DNA of 64,000 nucleotides from Caldithrix sp964598255 (GCA_964598255.1 CAZRBA010000136.1:1-64000), one strand, 5' to 3'. Shown: positions 51,384 through 61,681, counted from the stretch's first letter. The notes: a model not told the origin generated them from the letters alone. Numbers and translations are program-made.

Positions 51384-52113
51384 GTAAAAACTGATATTTG
51401 AACATACTATCCACGCGATCCAACTGACGAAGATCAGAACGAATTTGATCAATGGAAGTGAAAAAATCAACCGGATAGCTTGGATACAATTCTTTGTTGG
51501 CTCCTTTGCGCGGCGGGTTGTCTTGCATAAGCTCCAACAAAAATAAAGATTGGTACAAATAGGTACGGGCCGCCTCGAATTCACCCATTTGAACCAAACA
51601 GCGTGCTTTCAAATGAGTGTAAACCGCACAGGAAGGATTTTGTGCCAATGCTTTGTTTACACAACTCAATGCCTCGTTATATTCTTTTTTATCTACCAAA
51701 ACCACCGTTGCCAGATAATTGAGATATTCATCCGTAGGATATTCTTTGTAAATCTTAAGGATATAATCGTTGTAACGATCACGATAATCGCGCCAAGCCA
51801 GTTGACTGTTAACTTCAAAAATACGTTCGATTAACTCCGGAGTTATTTCCGAAAAATCACCGCTTAGTTTGGAATAAATTTCGAAAGTACGTTCAAAAGA
51901 AAACGGTTCGTCGTCAAAAATATCCGGAGCTTTGTTGCGGGGCCGTTTGGATAATTTCTCCATTTCTTCGGGATTGTTGCGCATAAATACTTCGTTACCG
52001 ATTTCGAAGATTTCGTTAATCGATTCCAACGTAAACGTAAGCGTAAAATTACGCTTCTGATACAGCGTAAATATCTCTTTGATTGACTTTTGTAATTTTG
52101 ATCTGGAGATCAT
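51370..52113 (-). CDS. TPR-containing protein of unknown function
   Basis: 247 residues, all helical and without a signal peptide. The middle contains TPR-like units (about 125-200): YLNYLATVVLVDKKEYNEAL, then VNKALAQNPSCAVYTHLKA and RCLVQMGEFEAARTYLYQSL. The N-terminal half is charged and unfamiliar. It probably acts as a protein-interaction adapter. Its ATG overlaps the TGA of the upstream membrane-anchored GH13 gene (ATGA), so the two proteins are made together and may interact. Confidence 0.75.
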   Translation of the reverse strand: MISRSKLQKSIKEIFTLYQKRNFTLTFTLESINEIFEIGNEVFMRNNPEEMEKLSKRPRNKAPDIFDDEPFSFERTFEIYSKLSGDFSEITPELIERIFEVNSQLAWRDYRDRYNDYILKIYKEYPTDEYLNYLATVVLVDKKEYNEALSCVNKALAQNPSCAVYTHLKARCLVQMGEFEAARTYLYQSLFLLELMQDNPPRKGANKELYPSYPVDFFTSIDQIRSDLRQLDRVDSMFKYQFLPLID

Positions 52114-54845
52114 TTGCCCTCATCCCTTTGGATGACAATAAAACTTTTGCCTGCTATTTTAATCGTACGTTTTCCGATCCGTTTAAATTCGCATCCCCAT
52201 ATTTTTTTGATTTTTCCCTCCGGAACCGTTTTAACGGTTTGGGCCCTCTCGGATAAGTTAATAATTACATCAACCGATTGTTCTTTCCATTGCCTTCTGT
52301 ACCACCAAAGGCCATTTTCGTCGTCAATTAAAATATTCTGCAACGACCCTAACGTTAATGCTTTGTTTTCTTTTCTAAATTTAATGAGCTTTTGATAAAA
52401 GTCAAACCATTTTGTATCGTGCAAATCATAAAAATATGGCCGCATTTCTCTAACCCCATGTTCCTGACCGTAATAAATTAACGGTGTACCCGGAACCGTT
52501 AGCAAAACAACTGCCATCATTCGTGTTAGCCTGGCACCAAACTGCTCGATAAACCGAGGGAGATCATGGTTTTCCAAATAACGTAAACTCTGTGCGCCTT
52601 CAGGGTAGTTAGCCCGACTTTTTTCAATTCCCAAAGGAATAGCCGAAATCGGTTTTCGACCGTGCAAAACGTCTAAAATATTGCCATAAAAATCCGTATC
52701 GTACGACATGTCAAATTCTTTGTCATGAAATGACGGTTGACGCGGCAAAACCTCATCCAATAATAAAACATCAAAATTCATCGCCTTTAAGGCAAAACGA
52801 AAATTCTTCCAAAATGTATGCGGTACGGCCCAGGCCACATCGCAACGAAAACCGTCCACTCCCACTCCAAGCCAAAATTGAGCGACAGACATAATGTAAT
52901 GCCTCACCCATGGATTATGGTAGTTCAAATTGACCAGCGTATCCCAATCATTATGGTATCCCCATGTGCCGTCTGGCCGCCAGTAAAACCACTGCCGTAA
53001 AGGTGAATGCCTGTTTTGATAAGCCGCACGTACAAAACGATGTTGGTCCGAAACATGATTGGCTACAAAATCAAACAAAACATGCATACCCATGGCATGC
53101 GCCTTTTGAATCAAATGGCGGTAATCTGCCAAACTTCCATAGGATTTCTCCGTTTTAAACAGCGATGTGGGTGCATATCCGTGTTCGGTGGGACCCTGAT
53201 AAATAGGCAACATCCAAATGGAATTAACGCCCAATTTTTTTAAATACGATAAACGATGCTCAAGACTTGTAAACGTTCCGGCTCGGGTAAAACGACGTAA
53301 AAATAATTCGTAAATAATTGTCGTATCAGCCCAGGCCGGTGTTTGTTCAAATGGATGCCAAGTCGTTTGTCGACCGTGATTTACAAGCAATGTTTTGGGC
53401 TTGCCGAAATGCCCATTTTTTTCGGGAATCAAATAAAAATAATAAACACCGCGTGGAAATTCTTTATTAAAAATCAAACGGTTGTTTTTAACCGGTACCG
53501 CCTTTACGGGATTTTGAATATCCCCGACCCAATGAAATTTCAAATTCTTTGTTTCGGAACTAAATGCCACGATAAGCTTTTGTTTTGATTCTTCCTCCTG
53601 AAAAAATTTACCGCTAAAAAGGCTATCTCGCGGAATAACCCGCAACGAATTGTAGCCATTCCATCCGTCGGATATCCTATGGGGATTCGCAGGGTCGGGC
53701 ATCCAAAGCGTATCGTTAATTACAAATTTGTACTCCCATTTGCCCGCATCCAGAGGAATAGATATTTTCCATTTGCCTGAATGCCTATCAAAATGCAACC
53801 GTGCTTTATCGGCCTGCCAACGATTAAACTCTCCGGCTAACGCTACTTTTTTAACGGGAAATGAAAATTTTTCCGGGGATAGCGAAAACGCATAGGTATT
53901 TCTTTTCTGTGCTAAAACCACAACTTCAGTTTGGTCGCTATCCGTTAGTCCCGTCGAATCCCATACGGTCAAACGAAAACGATACTTTCCAGGTCGTTCA
54001 AAAACTGCAAATGCCTGTGCCTTTGTTTTCTTCTCCAAACGAACCGTAATCGGCCCGCTTATTTGTTCCCATTTAATCGCCGTCAATGGCTCAAAATCCG
54101 GGTCAAACGATTGCCCGCCGTTGAGCACGACCCGTTGACCCGTAAAAACAACTTGCGTATGGCCCGCACGAGCTATTGGTGCTTTATCGCGCAAATTTAA
54201 AAAAAATAAACCCGAACGTTTGAAAACCTCGGTACCGTCTTCCTTTCGCAATGATATTTGCCAATCATGCTCCCCCTCTCCAAGGGTGGCCAGCGGTACG
54301 CAAAGCGTCGAATCTTCTGAAAGATAACTCTTTTTTAATGAATCTAACTCTATTATAACTTTATGATTTTTTAACCAATTTTTGATATTACTTCCGAACC
54401 TAAAACGCAAACTGTTAACCCGACGATACAGCCAGCTTCCCGTTGGGGGAATTGTTTTGTATAATTTGGGTATGGTTATCGTATCCGCATAAATCAACGA
54501 GTTGGAATACGGCCCACCATAATCATCCACACTCCAATCGCGCACCCACCTTGTTCCGTTTATCAAAAACCGATACGAATGCCAGCCTATTTTCAACGGA
54601 ACAGTAACCTGCCAAATCCCGTCATGATCCTGATCGTACAAATAGATGCGTTCTTTCCACTCAGAAAAATCACCAACCACAGCTAAACGTTTAATAGGCA
54701 GCGATTTTCTGCGATTGTCAAAATAAAAAGTATGATTAACACGTGGCAATATGTACTTCTTAAGCGGAATCAAAATCAGCGACAAAGCAGTAATGCTCAT
54801 CACCAGCCAAATAAAAATTCGATACAAATTATTTTGTTGTTTCAT
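52110..54845 (-). CDS. Membrane-anchored GH13 alpha-amylase-family enzyme with CBM48- and PKD-like modules
   Basis: 911 residues. Order: an uncleaved-signal-type helix (about 10-30), a CBM48/AMPK-like module (about 45-120, LAVVGDFSEWK), a beta region, a PKD-like module (about 225-310, VVLNGGQSFDPD), a second CBM48-like module (about 325-410, VALAGEFNRWQ), and the GH13 barrel (about 515-840). Catalytic residues: Asp669 in GFRCDVAW, Glu698 in LLLDEVLP and Asp761 in LENHDLPR. A short beta domain ends it. It should act in the periplasm on maltodextrin or starch-like glucans, feeding the cytoplasmic GH13 enzyme encoded next door. The TPR gene is translationally coupled downstream. Confidence 0.9.
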   Translation of the reverse strand: MKQQNNLYRIFIWLVMSITALSLILIPLKKYILPRVNHTFYFDNRRKSLPIKRLAVVGDFSEWKERIYLYDQDHDGIWQVTVPLKIGWHSYRFLINGTRWVRDWSVDDYGGPYSNSLIYADTITIPKLYKTIPPTGSWLYRRVNSLRFRFGSNIKNWLKNHKVIIELDSLKKSYLSEDSTLCVPLATLGEGEHDWQISLRKEDGTEVFKRSGLFFLNLRDKAPIARAGHTQVVFTGQRVVLNGGQSFDPDFEPLTAIKWEQISGPITVRLEKKTKAQAFAVFERPGKYRFRLTVWDSTGLTDSDQTEVVVLAQKRNTYAFSLSPEKFSFPVKKVALAGEFNRWQADKARLHFDRHSGKWKISIPLDAGKWEYKFVINDTLWMPDPANPHRISDGWNGYNSLRVIPRDSLFSGKFFQEEESKQKLIVAFSSETKNLKFHWVGDIQNPVKAVPVKNNRLIFNKEFPRGVYYFYLIPEKNGHFGKPKTLLVNHGRQTTWHPFEQTPAWADTTIIYELFLRRFTRAGTFTSLEHRLSYLKKLGVNSIWMLPIYQGPTEHGYAPTSLFKTEKSYGSLADYRHLIQKAHAMGMHVLFDFVANHVSDQHRFVRAAYQNRHSPLRQWFYWRPDGTWGYHNDWDTLVNLNYHNPWVRHYIMSVAQFWLGVGVDGFRCDVAWAVPHTFWKNFRFALKAMNFDVLLLDEVLPRQPSFHDKEFDMSYDTDFYGNILDVLHGRKPISAIPLGIEKSRANYPEGAQSLRYLENHDLPRFIEQFGARLTRMMAVVLLTVPGTPLIYYGQEHGVREMRPYFYDLHDTKWFDFYQKLIKFRKENKALTLGSLQNILIDDENGLWWYRRQWKEQSVDVIINLSERAQTVKTVPEGKIKKIWGCEFKRIGKRTIKIAGKSFIVIQRDEGK

Positions 54846-55059
54846 TGTTCACCAGATTTATTTAAATTTTACAAATACTCAAAATCATTTAAGCGCATCG
54901 GTTACATGTCTGGACCGTCTTTCCGTCAAACTCTGTTTCGGTAAATCGAAAAAACGAAACCGGTTGCGATTACTCGGCTTGCTCAAATAAAACGAAAAAC
55001 CGATTTGCGTAAGCCATTGCTTTGGCATAATCGTTATTCCATTTAAAGGAGGTTTCCCC

Positions 55060-56295
55060 TTGAAAAAACGGATCGTTTTTTTTATCCTTTTCCTGTCGAC
55101 ATTATTCTCTTGCACGCGGAATATAAAACCCACCGCTCCCGAAAAAATTCCGCAGATCCGAATTTTATTAGGAACCATTGACCAGCGCGATTCTTTGCAA
55201 TTTAAAGGAAATTTTACCCTGACTCTGGAAGAAGCCGTTTACGAATTGGGCCGGCATAATCCTTTTTTTTACCTTTCGCTTTCCAAAAACGGATTTAAAA
55301 TGTACAACACCAACCGTCTGTTTGTTTTTAGCGGTAAAGATATCGTTCATATTTCACCTTCCGATCCTTTGCGCGATCGCTTTAAATTTCGTAATAAATG
55401 GTACAAAGGAAAAATAATTTTACGCCTTTCCCAAATGGGTAAATTCGATTTCATCAATGTGGTTAATTTGGAGACCTATCTCAAATCCGTTGTTGCTTCG
55501 GAAATGCCTTCACAAAAAAATTCTTACTTAGAAGCCTTAAAGGCACAGGCTATTTGCGCCCGCACCTATGCCCTAAAAAAAATGAACGAACGAGTGCATC
55601 AACCGTTTGACGTATTTAGTGATATAAATGATCAGGTTTACTCCGGGCTTAGCCATCTTTCAAAACGGGCCACACAGGCGGTTAACGCAACGCGCGGGGT
55701 TGTTTTGCAATATCAAGATTCTTTGGCCGAAATCTATTTCCATTCTACATGCGGCGGCATTTCCGAAGATCCTGCCGATTTATGGGGGCACAAAAATTCC
55801 CCTCCTTACTTAAAAATACGTAAAGATGTTTTAGGGGATCAATTTGCTTGCCGAATTTCACCTTTTTTTCGCTGGAGACGGCAATTTACTTTTTATCAAA
55901 TCGACTCTCTCTTTAAACGGCGCTTCCATTATTCGCCGATGTCAGCTTCTCATGGCGATACTTTACAGCTAAGTTGCCGATTGCAGGTTTTGCAACGTTC
56001 CGCTTCCGGCCGTGTAAAACAATTGGAAATACAATATGCCGATACTACAGTTGTTCTGCACAATTTTGAAATTCGCCGCTTTTTTTCTAAATTCAATCGT
56101 GGCGGTTTGCCAAGTTTACTTTTTACTTTAAACGTCTCTGCCGATTCCGTTTTAGTTATTAACGGAGGTGGTTACGGTCATGGCATCGGCTTGTGCCAAT
56201 GGGGTGCCTTAAATATGTCCGAACAAGGCTTTAAATACTATGATATTTTGGTTAATCAATACTTTCCTGGTACTTATTTGAAAAGGATCTACTAA
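55060..56295 (+). CDS. SpoIID/LytB-domain protein, probable lipoprotein
   Basis: 411 residues. Leader with lipobox-like LFSC (Cys near 18). SpoIID domain signatures: VVNLETYLKSVVASEMPS, LKAQAICARTYALKK, YFHSTCGGISEDPADLWG, and the closing HGIGLCQWGALNMSEQGFKYYDIL. SpoIID-type proteins are lytic transglycosylases that prefer peptidoglycan lacking stem peptides; in non-sporulating bacteria they act in wall turnover or division. Translation starts at TTG 55060 with AAAGGAGG seven bases upstream. The next gene, a SPOR protein, starts at TAATG with a one-base overlap. SPOR domains bind the same denuded glycan, which supports a joint septal or wall role. Confidence 0.9.
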   Translation: MKKRIVFFILFLSTLFSCTRNIKPTAPEKIPQIRILLGTIDQRDSLQFKGNFTLTLEEAVYELGRHNPFFYLSLSKNGFKMYNTNRLFVFSGKDIVHISPSDPLRDRFKFRNKWYKGKIILRLSQMGKFDFINVVNLETYLKSVVASEMPSQKNSYLEALKAQAICARTYALKKMNERVHQPFDVFSDINDQVYSGLSHLSKRATQAVNATRGVVLQYQDSLAEIYFHSTCGGISEDPADLWGHKNSPPYLKIRKDVLGDQFACRISPFFRWRRQFTFYQIDSLFKRRFHYSPMSASHGDTLQLSCRLQVLQRSASGRVKQLEIQYADTTVVLHNFEIRRFFSKFNRGGLPSLLFTLNVSADSVLVINGGGYGHGIGLCQWGALNMSEQGFKYYDILVNQYFPGTYLKRIY

Positions 56296-57062
56296 TGTTT
56301 AAAAATGCATTGTTCGCTTTTATGAGCGGATTATTTTTATTGCTTTTTTCCTGCCAGCCCAAACTGCTTAAACAGGGTCCTTCAGCCGCCGAACCGGACA
56401 GTGTCTTATTTTATCAAAAAAAAGATGTGCACGATCCGTTTTTGGATGCTTTATTGGCCCAACCTCACGAGACGGTTGTATTACACAAAACCATCATTTT
56501 CCCACCGTCCGCCAAAACCGAATATAAAAAAGTTCCGGGCTATCGCGTACAAATTTTTGCCAGTGGCGATTCGTCAACCGCAATTCTGCAAAAAGAAAAA
56601 GTAGTCCATATTATCAAGGATACCTGTTTAATCATTCATCAAAATCACTTATTTAAAGTACAAGTTGGTAATTTCCAAAAACGAATTCAAGCCGACTCAT
56701 TAAAACTTCGCTTAAAAAAACTTGGCTTTACCGGCTCCTGGGTAGTACAAACACAAATTACCGTTCCCGTTGTATCCACCGATTCCGTCTCTGCCGATTC
56801 AACGGTTTCCAACCGTTTGCCCCGTTCCGCACCTCAGCTTTCTCCTTTTCGTATTCAAATTTTTGCCACGAAAGATCGTACCAAAGCCTTGCAAATTTCC
56901 CATGCAATTGCGCAAAAACTCGGGCTTTCCTGTAATATCCAAAAACAGGCCGATCTTTACAAAGTTTATGTCAGCGGTTTCAACACACGCTCACAAGCCG
57001 AAACTGCCTTGCGAAAAATCAAACAATTCGGCTATAAAGATGCTTGGATTGTACATCAATAA
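56295..57062 (+). CDS. Lipoprotein with two SPOR domains
   Basis: 255 residues. Lipobox LLFSC (Cys near 20), a short linker, then SPOR 1 (about 78-155, YRVQIFASGDSS to GSWVVQ) and SPOR 2 (about 185-255, FRIQIFATKDRTKA to DAWIVHQ). SPOR domains bind peptidoglycan strands without stem peptides at division sites. The gene is coupled to the SpoIID gene upstream and is followed by a polytopic membrane protein gene after 19 bases, so a three-gene cell-wall operon is likely. Confidence 0.88.
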   Translation: MFKNALFAFMSGLFLLLFSCQPKLLKQGPSAAEPDSVLFYQKKDVHDPFLDALLAQPHETVVLHKTIIFPPSAKTEYKKVPGYRVQIFASGDSSTAILQKEKVVHIIKDTCLIIHQNHLFKVQVGNFQKRIQADSLKLRLKKLGFTGSWVVQTQITVPVVSTDSVSADSTVSNRLPRSAPQLSPFRIQIFATKDRTKALQISHAIAQKLGLSCNIQKQADLYKVYVSGFNTRSQAETALRKIKQFGYKDAWIVHQ

Positions 57063-57081
57063 ATAACAAGGAGAGCACGCT

Positions 57082-58287
57082 ATGGACAACTTTTATTTTA
57101 ATTACAAAGATCTGTTCAAGGCTCCCAGAATGGCCATCGGGCCGCAACGGATTTTTCTGGCTACATTCGGTATTATTATTGCCCATCTTGTTTATCTGAT
57201 TTTTACTTACTTCTCCATTATGCTTGGCGGATTTTCCATAGGAGCTATCTGGTCGCGTTTCGGACTTTTTCCCTGCACGTATGGCTGGTCATTGCCTTTC
57301 TATTCATACCTGTTATACTGGATTGGACTCCTCCTTACCGGCTATTTTCTCCTTTTGATGAATACCGCCGTATCGCGGGCCGCTTATATGCACTTACGTG
57401 AAAACTTGTTTTACACGTACAGACAAGCTTTAACATTTACCAAAAACAAAGCCCTATCTGTTGCCGGAACGTATATTACTTTTGTGGTGCTTATTCTACC
57501 TTTTATCATTGGTGCGATTATCATGGCACTTATCGGACGTATCCCTTGGTTCGGTGAATTATTAAATGCCTTTGCGACCTTGCCTTATATTTTTGCAGGT
57601 ATGGTACTGGTATTTTTTACTCTCAGTTTTTTTGTTTCTTTCTTTTTCGGGCCTGTTATTATTTCCACCTCCGAAGAAGACGGCTTTGGTGCTGCCGTCC
57701 AATCATTGCATTTAACCTGGGGGCAACCCTGGCGTTTAATTCTTTACGGAATCATTATCATTGCTCTCGAAATTTTTGGTATTTTATTTTTTGCCTTTAC
57801 ACTCAAAATAGGTTTAATAATTTATTCCGTTTTATTTATGCCGCTTATGCATTCACTGGCCCCGATGTTGAACAACGCGCTTCGCCTTGTTCAACTTTCT
57901 CTTGGCTCTATCCACGAGTGGATCGTCTCTTTGCTTGGCCCCACTGGCAGTAAGTTATTTTATCTAAAAGAAAATTACGCGGCACTACAACTACATTTAC
58001 ATTTATCTACCGTAGTTTCTTCTTACGTGGTTTACTTTTTTCTCCTTCTTGCCGGATATATGACCATTGGGTACGGAGAAGCCATTGCCAATACCGCTAT
58101 GGTAATTTCATACGTTATTTTTGACCGCAAACTTACGGATACAAATTTACTTACGCGTAAAGACAGTGAAATTGAAGAAGACAATGAAAGCGAAGAACCC
58201 AGTAAAGATGATACCAAAGATTTGGGCGATAATGCCGATTTGCAGGAAGATAGTAAAACCAATAATAAGAAACAAAATAACGAATAG
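57082..58287 (+). CDS. Polytopic membrane protein of unknown function with acidic tail
   Basis: 401 residues with about seven membrane helices (first near 25-50, last near 315-345) and a strongly acidic cytoplasmic tail of about 35 residues (EIEEDNESEEPSKDD and more). I do not recognise the family; the long helical core has no obvious transporter motif. AAGGAG precedes the ATG. It is third in the SpoIID-SPOR unit and closed by a terminator. Confidence 0.75.
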   Translation: MDNFYFNYKDLFKAPRMAIGPQRIFLATFGIIIAHLVYLIFTYFSIMLGGFSIGAIWSRFGLFPCTYGWSLPFYSYLLYWIGLLLTGYFLLLMNTAVSRAAYMHLRENLFYTYRQALTFTKNKALSVAGTYITFVVLILPFIIGAIIMALIGRIPWFGELLNAFATLPYIFAGMVLVFFTLSFFVSFFFGPVIISTSEEDGFGAAVQSLHLTWGQPWRLILYGIIIIALEIFGILFFAFTLKIGLIIYSVLFMPLMHSLAPMLNNALRLVQLSLGSIHEWIVSLLGPTGSKLFYLKENYAALQLHLHLSTVVSSYVVYFFLLLAGYMTIGYGEAIANTAMVISYVIFDRKLTDTNLLTRKDSEIEEDNESEEPSKDDTKDLGDNADLQEDSKTNNKKQNNE

Positions 58288-58319
58288 AAAAATCGAACTT
58301 TTTGTTCAAATAAGACTTA

Positions 58320-58357
58320 GGGCCGCAAAAAGCATTGCTTTGTTTGCCGGCCCTTTT
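58320..58357 (+). terminator. Intrinsic terminator after the acidic-tail membrane protein gene
   Basis: GGGCCG-CAAA (58320-58329) pairs with TTTGCCGGCCC (58343-58353) with one bulged base, then TTTTG. Confidence 0.7.
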
Positions 58358-58413
58358 GTTCTTCTTTACAATCGATCGCGCAACAATCGCTTTATTGTTA
58401 CCTGATGCGATCT

Positions 58414-59685
58414 TTACTCCGAATTAGAATCGTTATTTATTTTCAATGCTTGCAAAATTAGTTTGGTTGCCCCGGTATGTTGTTGCACAAAATGTCGTAC
58501 ATTTTGCCCGGATGTTTTGCGAAAGTTTTCGTCCGTGATCATTCGCCGGAATAAGGCATACGAATCTTCCTCCGAACGCACAACAAAAGCAGCTCTCTCC
58601 TTAATCAAACGCGTAGCTTCGTAAGAATTTTCATACACCGGCCCATAAATTACCGGAATTCCGTATGCTGCGGCTTCCATTACATTGTGAATCCCCTGTT
58701 TAAAACTGCCACCGATATAGGCCATGTCGGCATATTTGTACAAATCGGCCAATACGCCAACCACATTCACAACAAGTATTCGTTCGTAGTTAAGTGTTTT
58801 TTTATTCGTAAAACGCTTGCTGCCCCAACGCGCAAAATCATTCTCAATTCGCGATACAAAATGTTCATGCGGCTGATGAGGTACAAACAAAATCTTTAAC
58901 ATCCCAAATTCCTGCATCAGCTTTTGCAAAGGCTCTTTTAAAACAACATAATCTTCCGGCCAAATACTGCCTAAAGCCATTATCAGGCTTTTTCCCGACC
59001 AGTTTCCCGGAAGTAATTCCTTTAAATCGGCCTGTTCTTTACGAATTAATACTTGGTCGAACTTGGTATCACCAACCACTTGCACGTTTTTCAAATTGAA
59101 TTGTTCTTTCAAACGCTGCTTGTCTTCATCACTAATAGCAAAAATTTTACTAAAACCAGCATAAACCGACCCGAAAAAAAATCGATAGAACATATTTATT
59201 CTGGACGATTTGGCCGACAAGGAAGCATTTACTAAAAAAATCGGTATCCGCAAACGGTTTGCTGCCAATATTTGATTTGCCCACACATCATGTTTGGAAA
59301 TGATAATAAATTTCGGCTGCAATTGTGCAAGAATGTTCATCCATAGGCCTAAAAAATCGAACGGTAAATAAAAATGTCGCTCATCTTCAAATTGTTTTTT
59401 GGCATGATTAAATCCGGAAGGCGAAAAAAAGGTGACCACAATTTGATAAGTTTTACCCAAATAAAAAATCAACGGACGTATGTGTTCGAACTCTCCCAAT
59501 GAAGCAGCATGAAAATATACAATCGGTTTGGAGTGTTTGTTAAAGGCTTTTAATTCTCTGGCCGACCGGTATCTTCCCACTAATGCTTGACGAATGTTCC
59601 TATTAAAAAGGGCTACAAAATGAGCCATTATTAACAAAGGGAAATAAATAATATATTGATAAAACAATCTTTTAAGCGCAGACAT
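58414..59685 (-). CDS. waaA: 3-deoxy-D-manno-octulosonic acid (Kdo) transferase
   Basis: 423 residues. WaaA adds Kdo to lipid A in the inner membrane. An N-terminal membrane-associated helix is followed by the GT-B fold: ASLGEFE (about 61-67, catalytic Glu of the family's 'ASxGE'), FFSPSGF, the VNASLSAKSSR loop, GDTKFDQV, FVPHQPHEHF, and YIGGSFKQGIHNVMEAAAYG, which binds CMP-Kdo. It is the last gene of the minus-strand group and starts one base after the GT9 gene stop. Confidence 0.93.
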   Translation of the reverse strand: MSALKRLFYQYIIYFPLLIMAHFVALFNRNIRQALVGRYRSARELKAFNKHSKPIVYFHAASLGEFEHIRPLIFYLGKTYQIVVTFFSPSGFNHAKKQFEDERHFYLPFDFLGLWMNILAQLQPKFIIISKHDVWANQILAANRLRIPIFLVNASLSAKSSRINMFYRFFFGSVYAGFSKIFAISDEDKQRLKEQFNLKNVQVVGDTKFDQVLIRKEQADLKELLPGNWSGKSLIMALGSIWPEDYVVLKEPLQKLMQEFGMLKILFVPHQPHEHFVSRIENDFARWGSKRFTNKKTLNYERILVVNVVGVLADLYKYADMAYIGGSFKQGIHNVMEAAAYGIPVIYGPVYENSYEATRLIKERAAFVVRSEEDSYALFRRMITDENFRKTSGQNVRHFVQQHTGATKLILQALKINNDSNSE

Positions 59686-59686
59686 T

Positions 59687-60700
59687 TTACAACCAATCTT
59701 TCAAATGCCGAAAAACCAAATTCGGACTTAAATCTGTCATGCATTTAAAATGACCTAACGGGCAAAATGTACGCCCTATATGGGAGCATGGGCGACACCA
59801 TAGCCCTTCTTTTTGCACGATTTTGTATTGCGATCTAAAGGGGAAAAAGCCGAACGCCTCCACAGTAGAACCAAAAATAGCTACCACCGGCGTCTTAACC
59901 GCCGTGGCCATGTGCATCAATCCGCTATCGTTGGAAACCAAAAACTTGGCTTTGCTAATCATAATCGCCGATTCAAGAAGCGTTAATTTACCGGCTAAAT
60001 TAAATACATTAGGTAATTTTTCAAGCATGCCCATTTGCAAGGCATCCTTTTGGTCACCCAAAAGAACTATCGGTAAATTTTTTCGCTCTTGTATCATTTT
60101 AATTAGTTCTTTGAAATAACCTAACGGCCAACGCTTTGTTTTAAACCCGGCTCCCGGAGCTAAGGCTACAAAAGAATGCATTAAAAGCTTACGATTCACA
60201 ACATCAAACAAATTCTCTTCAATATGATTCTTCCAAAAAATTTCCAGACCGTTACCATCATCCTTTATTCCGCCTATTTTACCCGTTTCCAAATAACGTT
60301 TAGGTATGGGTACCGGCTCCTTGTACAAATTGATTTTCGTGTAAACCAATAAAGCACGTTTTAGTTTATCTTTTTGAATACGTGAAACGGCAGCGGATAT
60401 CCCGAAGGTTAATATGCGACTTCGCAAATTATTGTGCAAATCAAAAATATACGTATATTTTTGGCGGTGAATTTGTTTGCGGATTTCAAGCAAGCCGGCT
60501 ATTCCTTCCGCTTCGTTAAAGGAATAAATATGATTGATGTGTGGATTGAAACGCACCAAATCCGAAAAACGTTGTTTGACTACAATATCAATAGTTGCCT
60601 CGGGAAAAGCCATACGCGTTTGGCGAATAAAAGGAGTAGCTAATAAAATATCACCGATAGAACTAAACCGGATGATTAAAATTTTTTTCCCTGTATTCAT
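59687..60700 (-). CDS. Glycosyltransferase family 9 (lipopolysaccharide heptosyltransferase-like)
   Basis: 337 residues of GT-B fold. It opens ILIIRFSSIGDILLATPFIRQ, the ADP-heptosyltransferase family start. Later signatures are VALAPGAGFKTKRWPLGYF, VLLGDQKDA and FLVSNDSGLMHMATAVKTPVVAIFGST. It probably adds heptose or a related sugar to the inner LPS core, next to the Kdo transferase whose gene follows directly. Which position it modifies cannot be told. Confidence 0.9.
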   Translation of the reverse strand: MNTGKKILIIRFSSIGDILLATPFIRQTRMAFPEATIDIVVKQRFSDLVRFNPHINHIYSFNEAEGIAGLLEIRKQIHRQKYTYIFDLHNNLRSRILTFGISAAVSRIQKDKLKRALLVYTKINLYKEPVPIPKRYLETGKIGGIKDDGNGLEIFWKNHIEENLFDVVNRKLLMHSFVALAPGAGFKTKRWPLGYFKELIKMIQERKNLPIVLLGDQKDALQMGMLEKLPNVFNLAGKLTLLESAIMISKAKFLVSNDSGLMHMATAVKTPVVAIFGSTVEAFGFFPFRSQYKIVQKEGLWCRPCSHIGRTFCPLGHFKCMTDLSPNLVFRHLKDWL

Positions 60701-60703
60701 AAG

Positions 60704-61681
60704 CTAATTAGAACGGTTTATCGTAAAATCTACAAATTTATACAGACCCTCTTTTATTTCCGTATCAGGATATGCAGCAATAAAATCTTTTGCTTTTTGA
60801 GCATATTCGCTAATTTTTTGTTCCGAATAACGAATACCTTCATATTCTTCCACAAAGCGAATAATGTAATCTACATCTTTTTGAGAAACACCTTTTTTAA
60901 GCAAACGTTTTATTTTCGAAATTTCCTTACTGGATGCATGTTTAAACGAATGGATTAAAGGAAGCGTGATTTTTTTGTCCTTAAAATCATTGCCAACAGG
61001 TTTACCCAAAATCTTTTGATGGCCATAATAATCCAAAAGATCATCTTTGATCTGAAAAGCAATACCCAAATTTTCACCGAAATTTTTCAAATTTTCATGA
61101 TCTTGCTTGTTGTCAGATACCGTTATGGCACCCAGTTCGGAGGCCGTTCCGATTAATGCCGCTGTTTTATTGGCAATAATCTCAAAATAATCTTTTTCGG
61201 AAACATTTAATCGTCGCGCTTTTTCGATTTGCATCAATTCGCCTTTGCTTAAACGTTTGGAAGCAATGGCTAACTTTTGCATCACTTCCAAACTACCGGT
61301 CATTGTGGCACCGATCAGACATTTGGACAGCATGTAATCGCCCATTAATATGGCAATTTTATTTTTCCAAATGGCGTTAATAGACGGAAAACCGCGACGC
61401 ATGTTTGCATTGTCAATCACATCGTCATGTACCAGTGATGCCGTATGCAACAGTTCAATTATCGAAGCAACAACGTATGTTTCTCTTACGGGCGTTCCCA
61501 CCAACTTCGCGGATAATATAACAAGTAAGGGGCGCAATCCTTTCCCTTTGTTCCGTACAATATATTTCGCAACCGTATCGATTAGAAAAACATTGGACGT
61601 CAGGATCTCTCTAAAAACGGCATCAAATTCCTTTAGTTCATCCTTGACAACCGTATTAATTTCTTTTAATGTATTTCCCAT
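60704..61681 (-). CDS. Polyprenyl (trans-isoprenyl) diphosphate synthase
   Basis: 325 residues. The two Asp-rich motifs are VHDDVIDNANMRRG (first, near residue 85) and FQIKDDLLDYYG (second, near 210); KGLRPLLVIL and GDYMLSK are also typical. It condenses isopentenyl diphosphate into an all-trans chain of octaprenyl/heptaprenyl type for menaquinone, matching the quinone-linked NrfD-type complex in the window. It follows tatC by 75 bases and ends 3 bases before the GT9 gene. Confidence 0.92.
   Translation of the reverse strand: MGNTLKEINTVVKDELKEFDAVFREILTSNVFLIDTVAKYIVRNKGKGLRPLLVILSAKLVGTPVRETYVVASIIELLHTASLVHDDVIDNANMRRGFPSINAIWKNKIAILMGDYMLSKCLIGATMTGSLEVMQKLAIASKRLSKGELMQIEKARRLNVSEKDYFEIIANKTAALIGTASELGAITVSDNKQDHENLKNFGENLGIAFQIKDDLLDYYGHQKILGKPVGNDFKDKKITLPLIHSFKHASSKEISKIKRLLKKGVSQKDVDYIIRFVEEYEGIRYSEQKISEYAQKAKDFIAAYPDTEIKEGLYKFVDFTINRSN

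Noticed and set aside
55060..56295. Evidence that the organism forms endospores
   Set aside because: SpoIID-like (and the SpoIIM-like protein at 12.5 kb) occur widely in non-sporulating Gram-negative bacteria; LPS genes argue against a Firmicute.
58032..58262. Serine-rich minus-strand frame at the end of the acidic-tail membrane protein
   Set aside because: It is the mirror of the Glu/Asp-rich tail codons, without a ribosome site.
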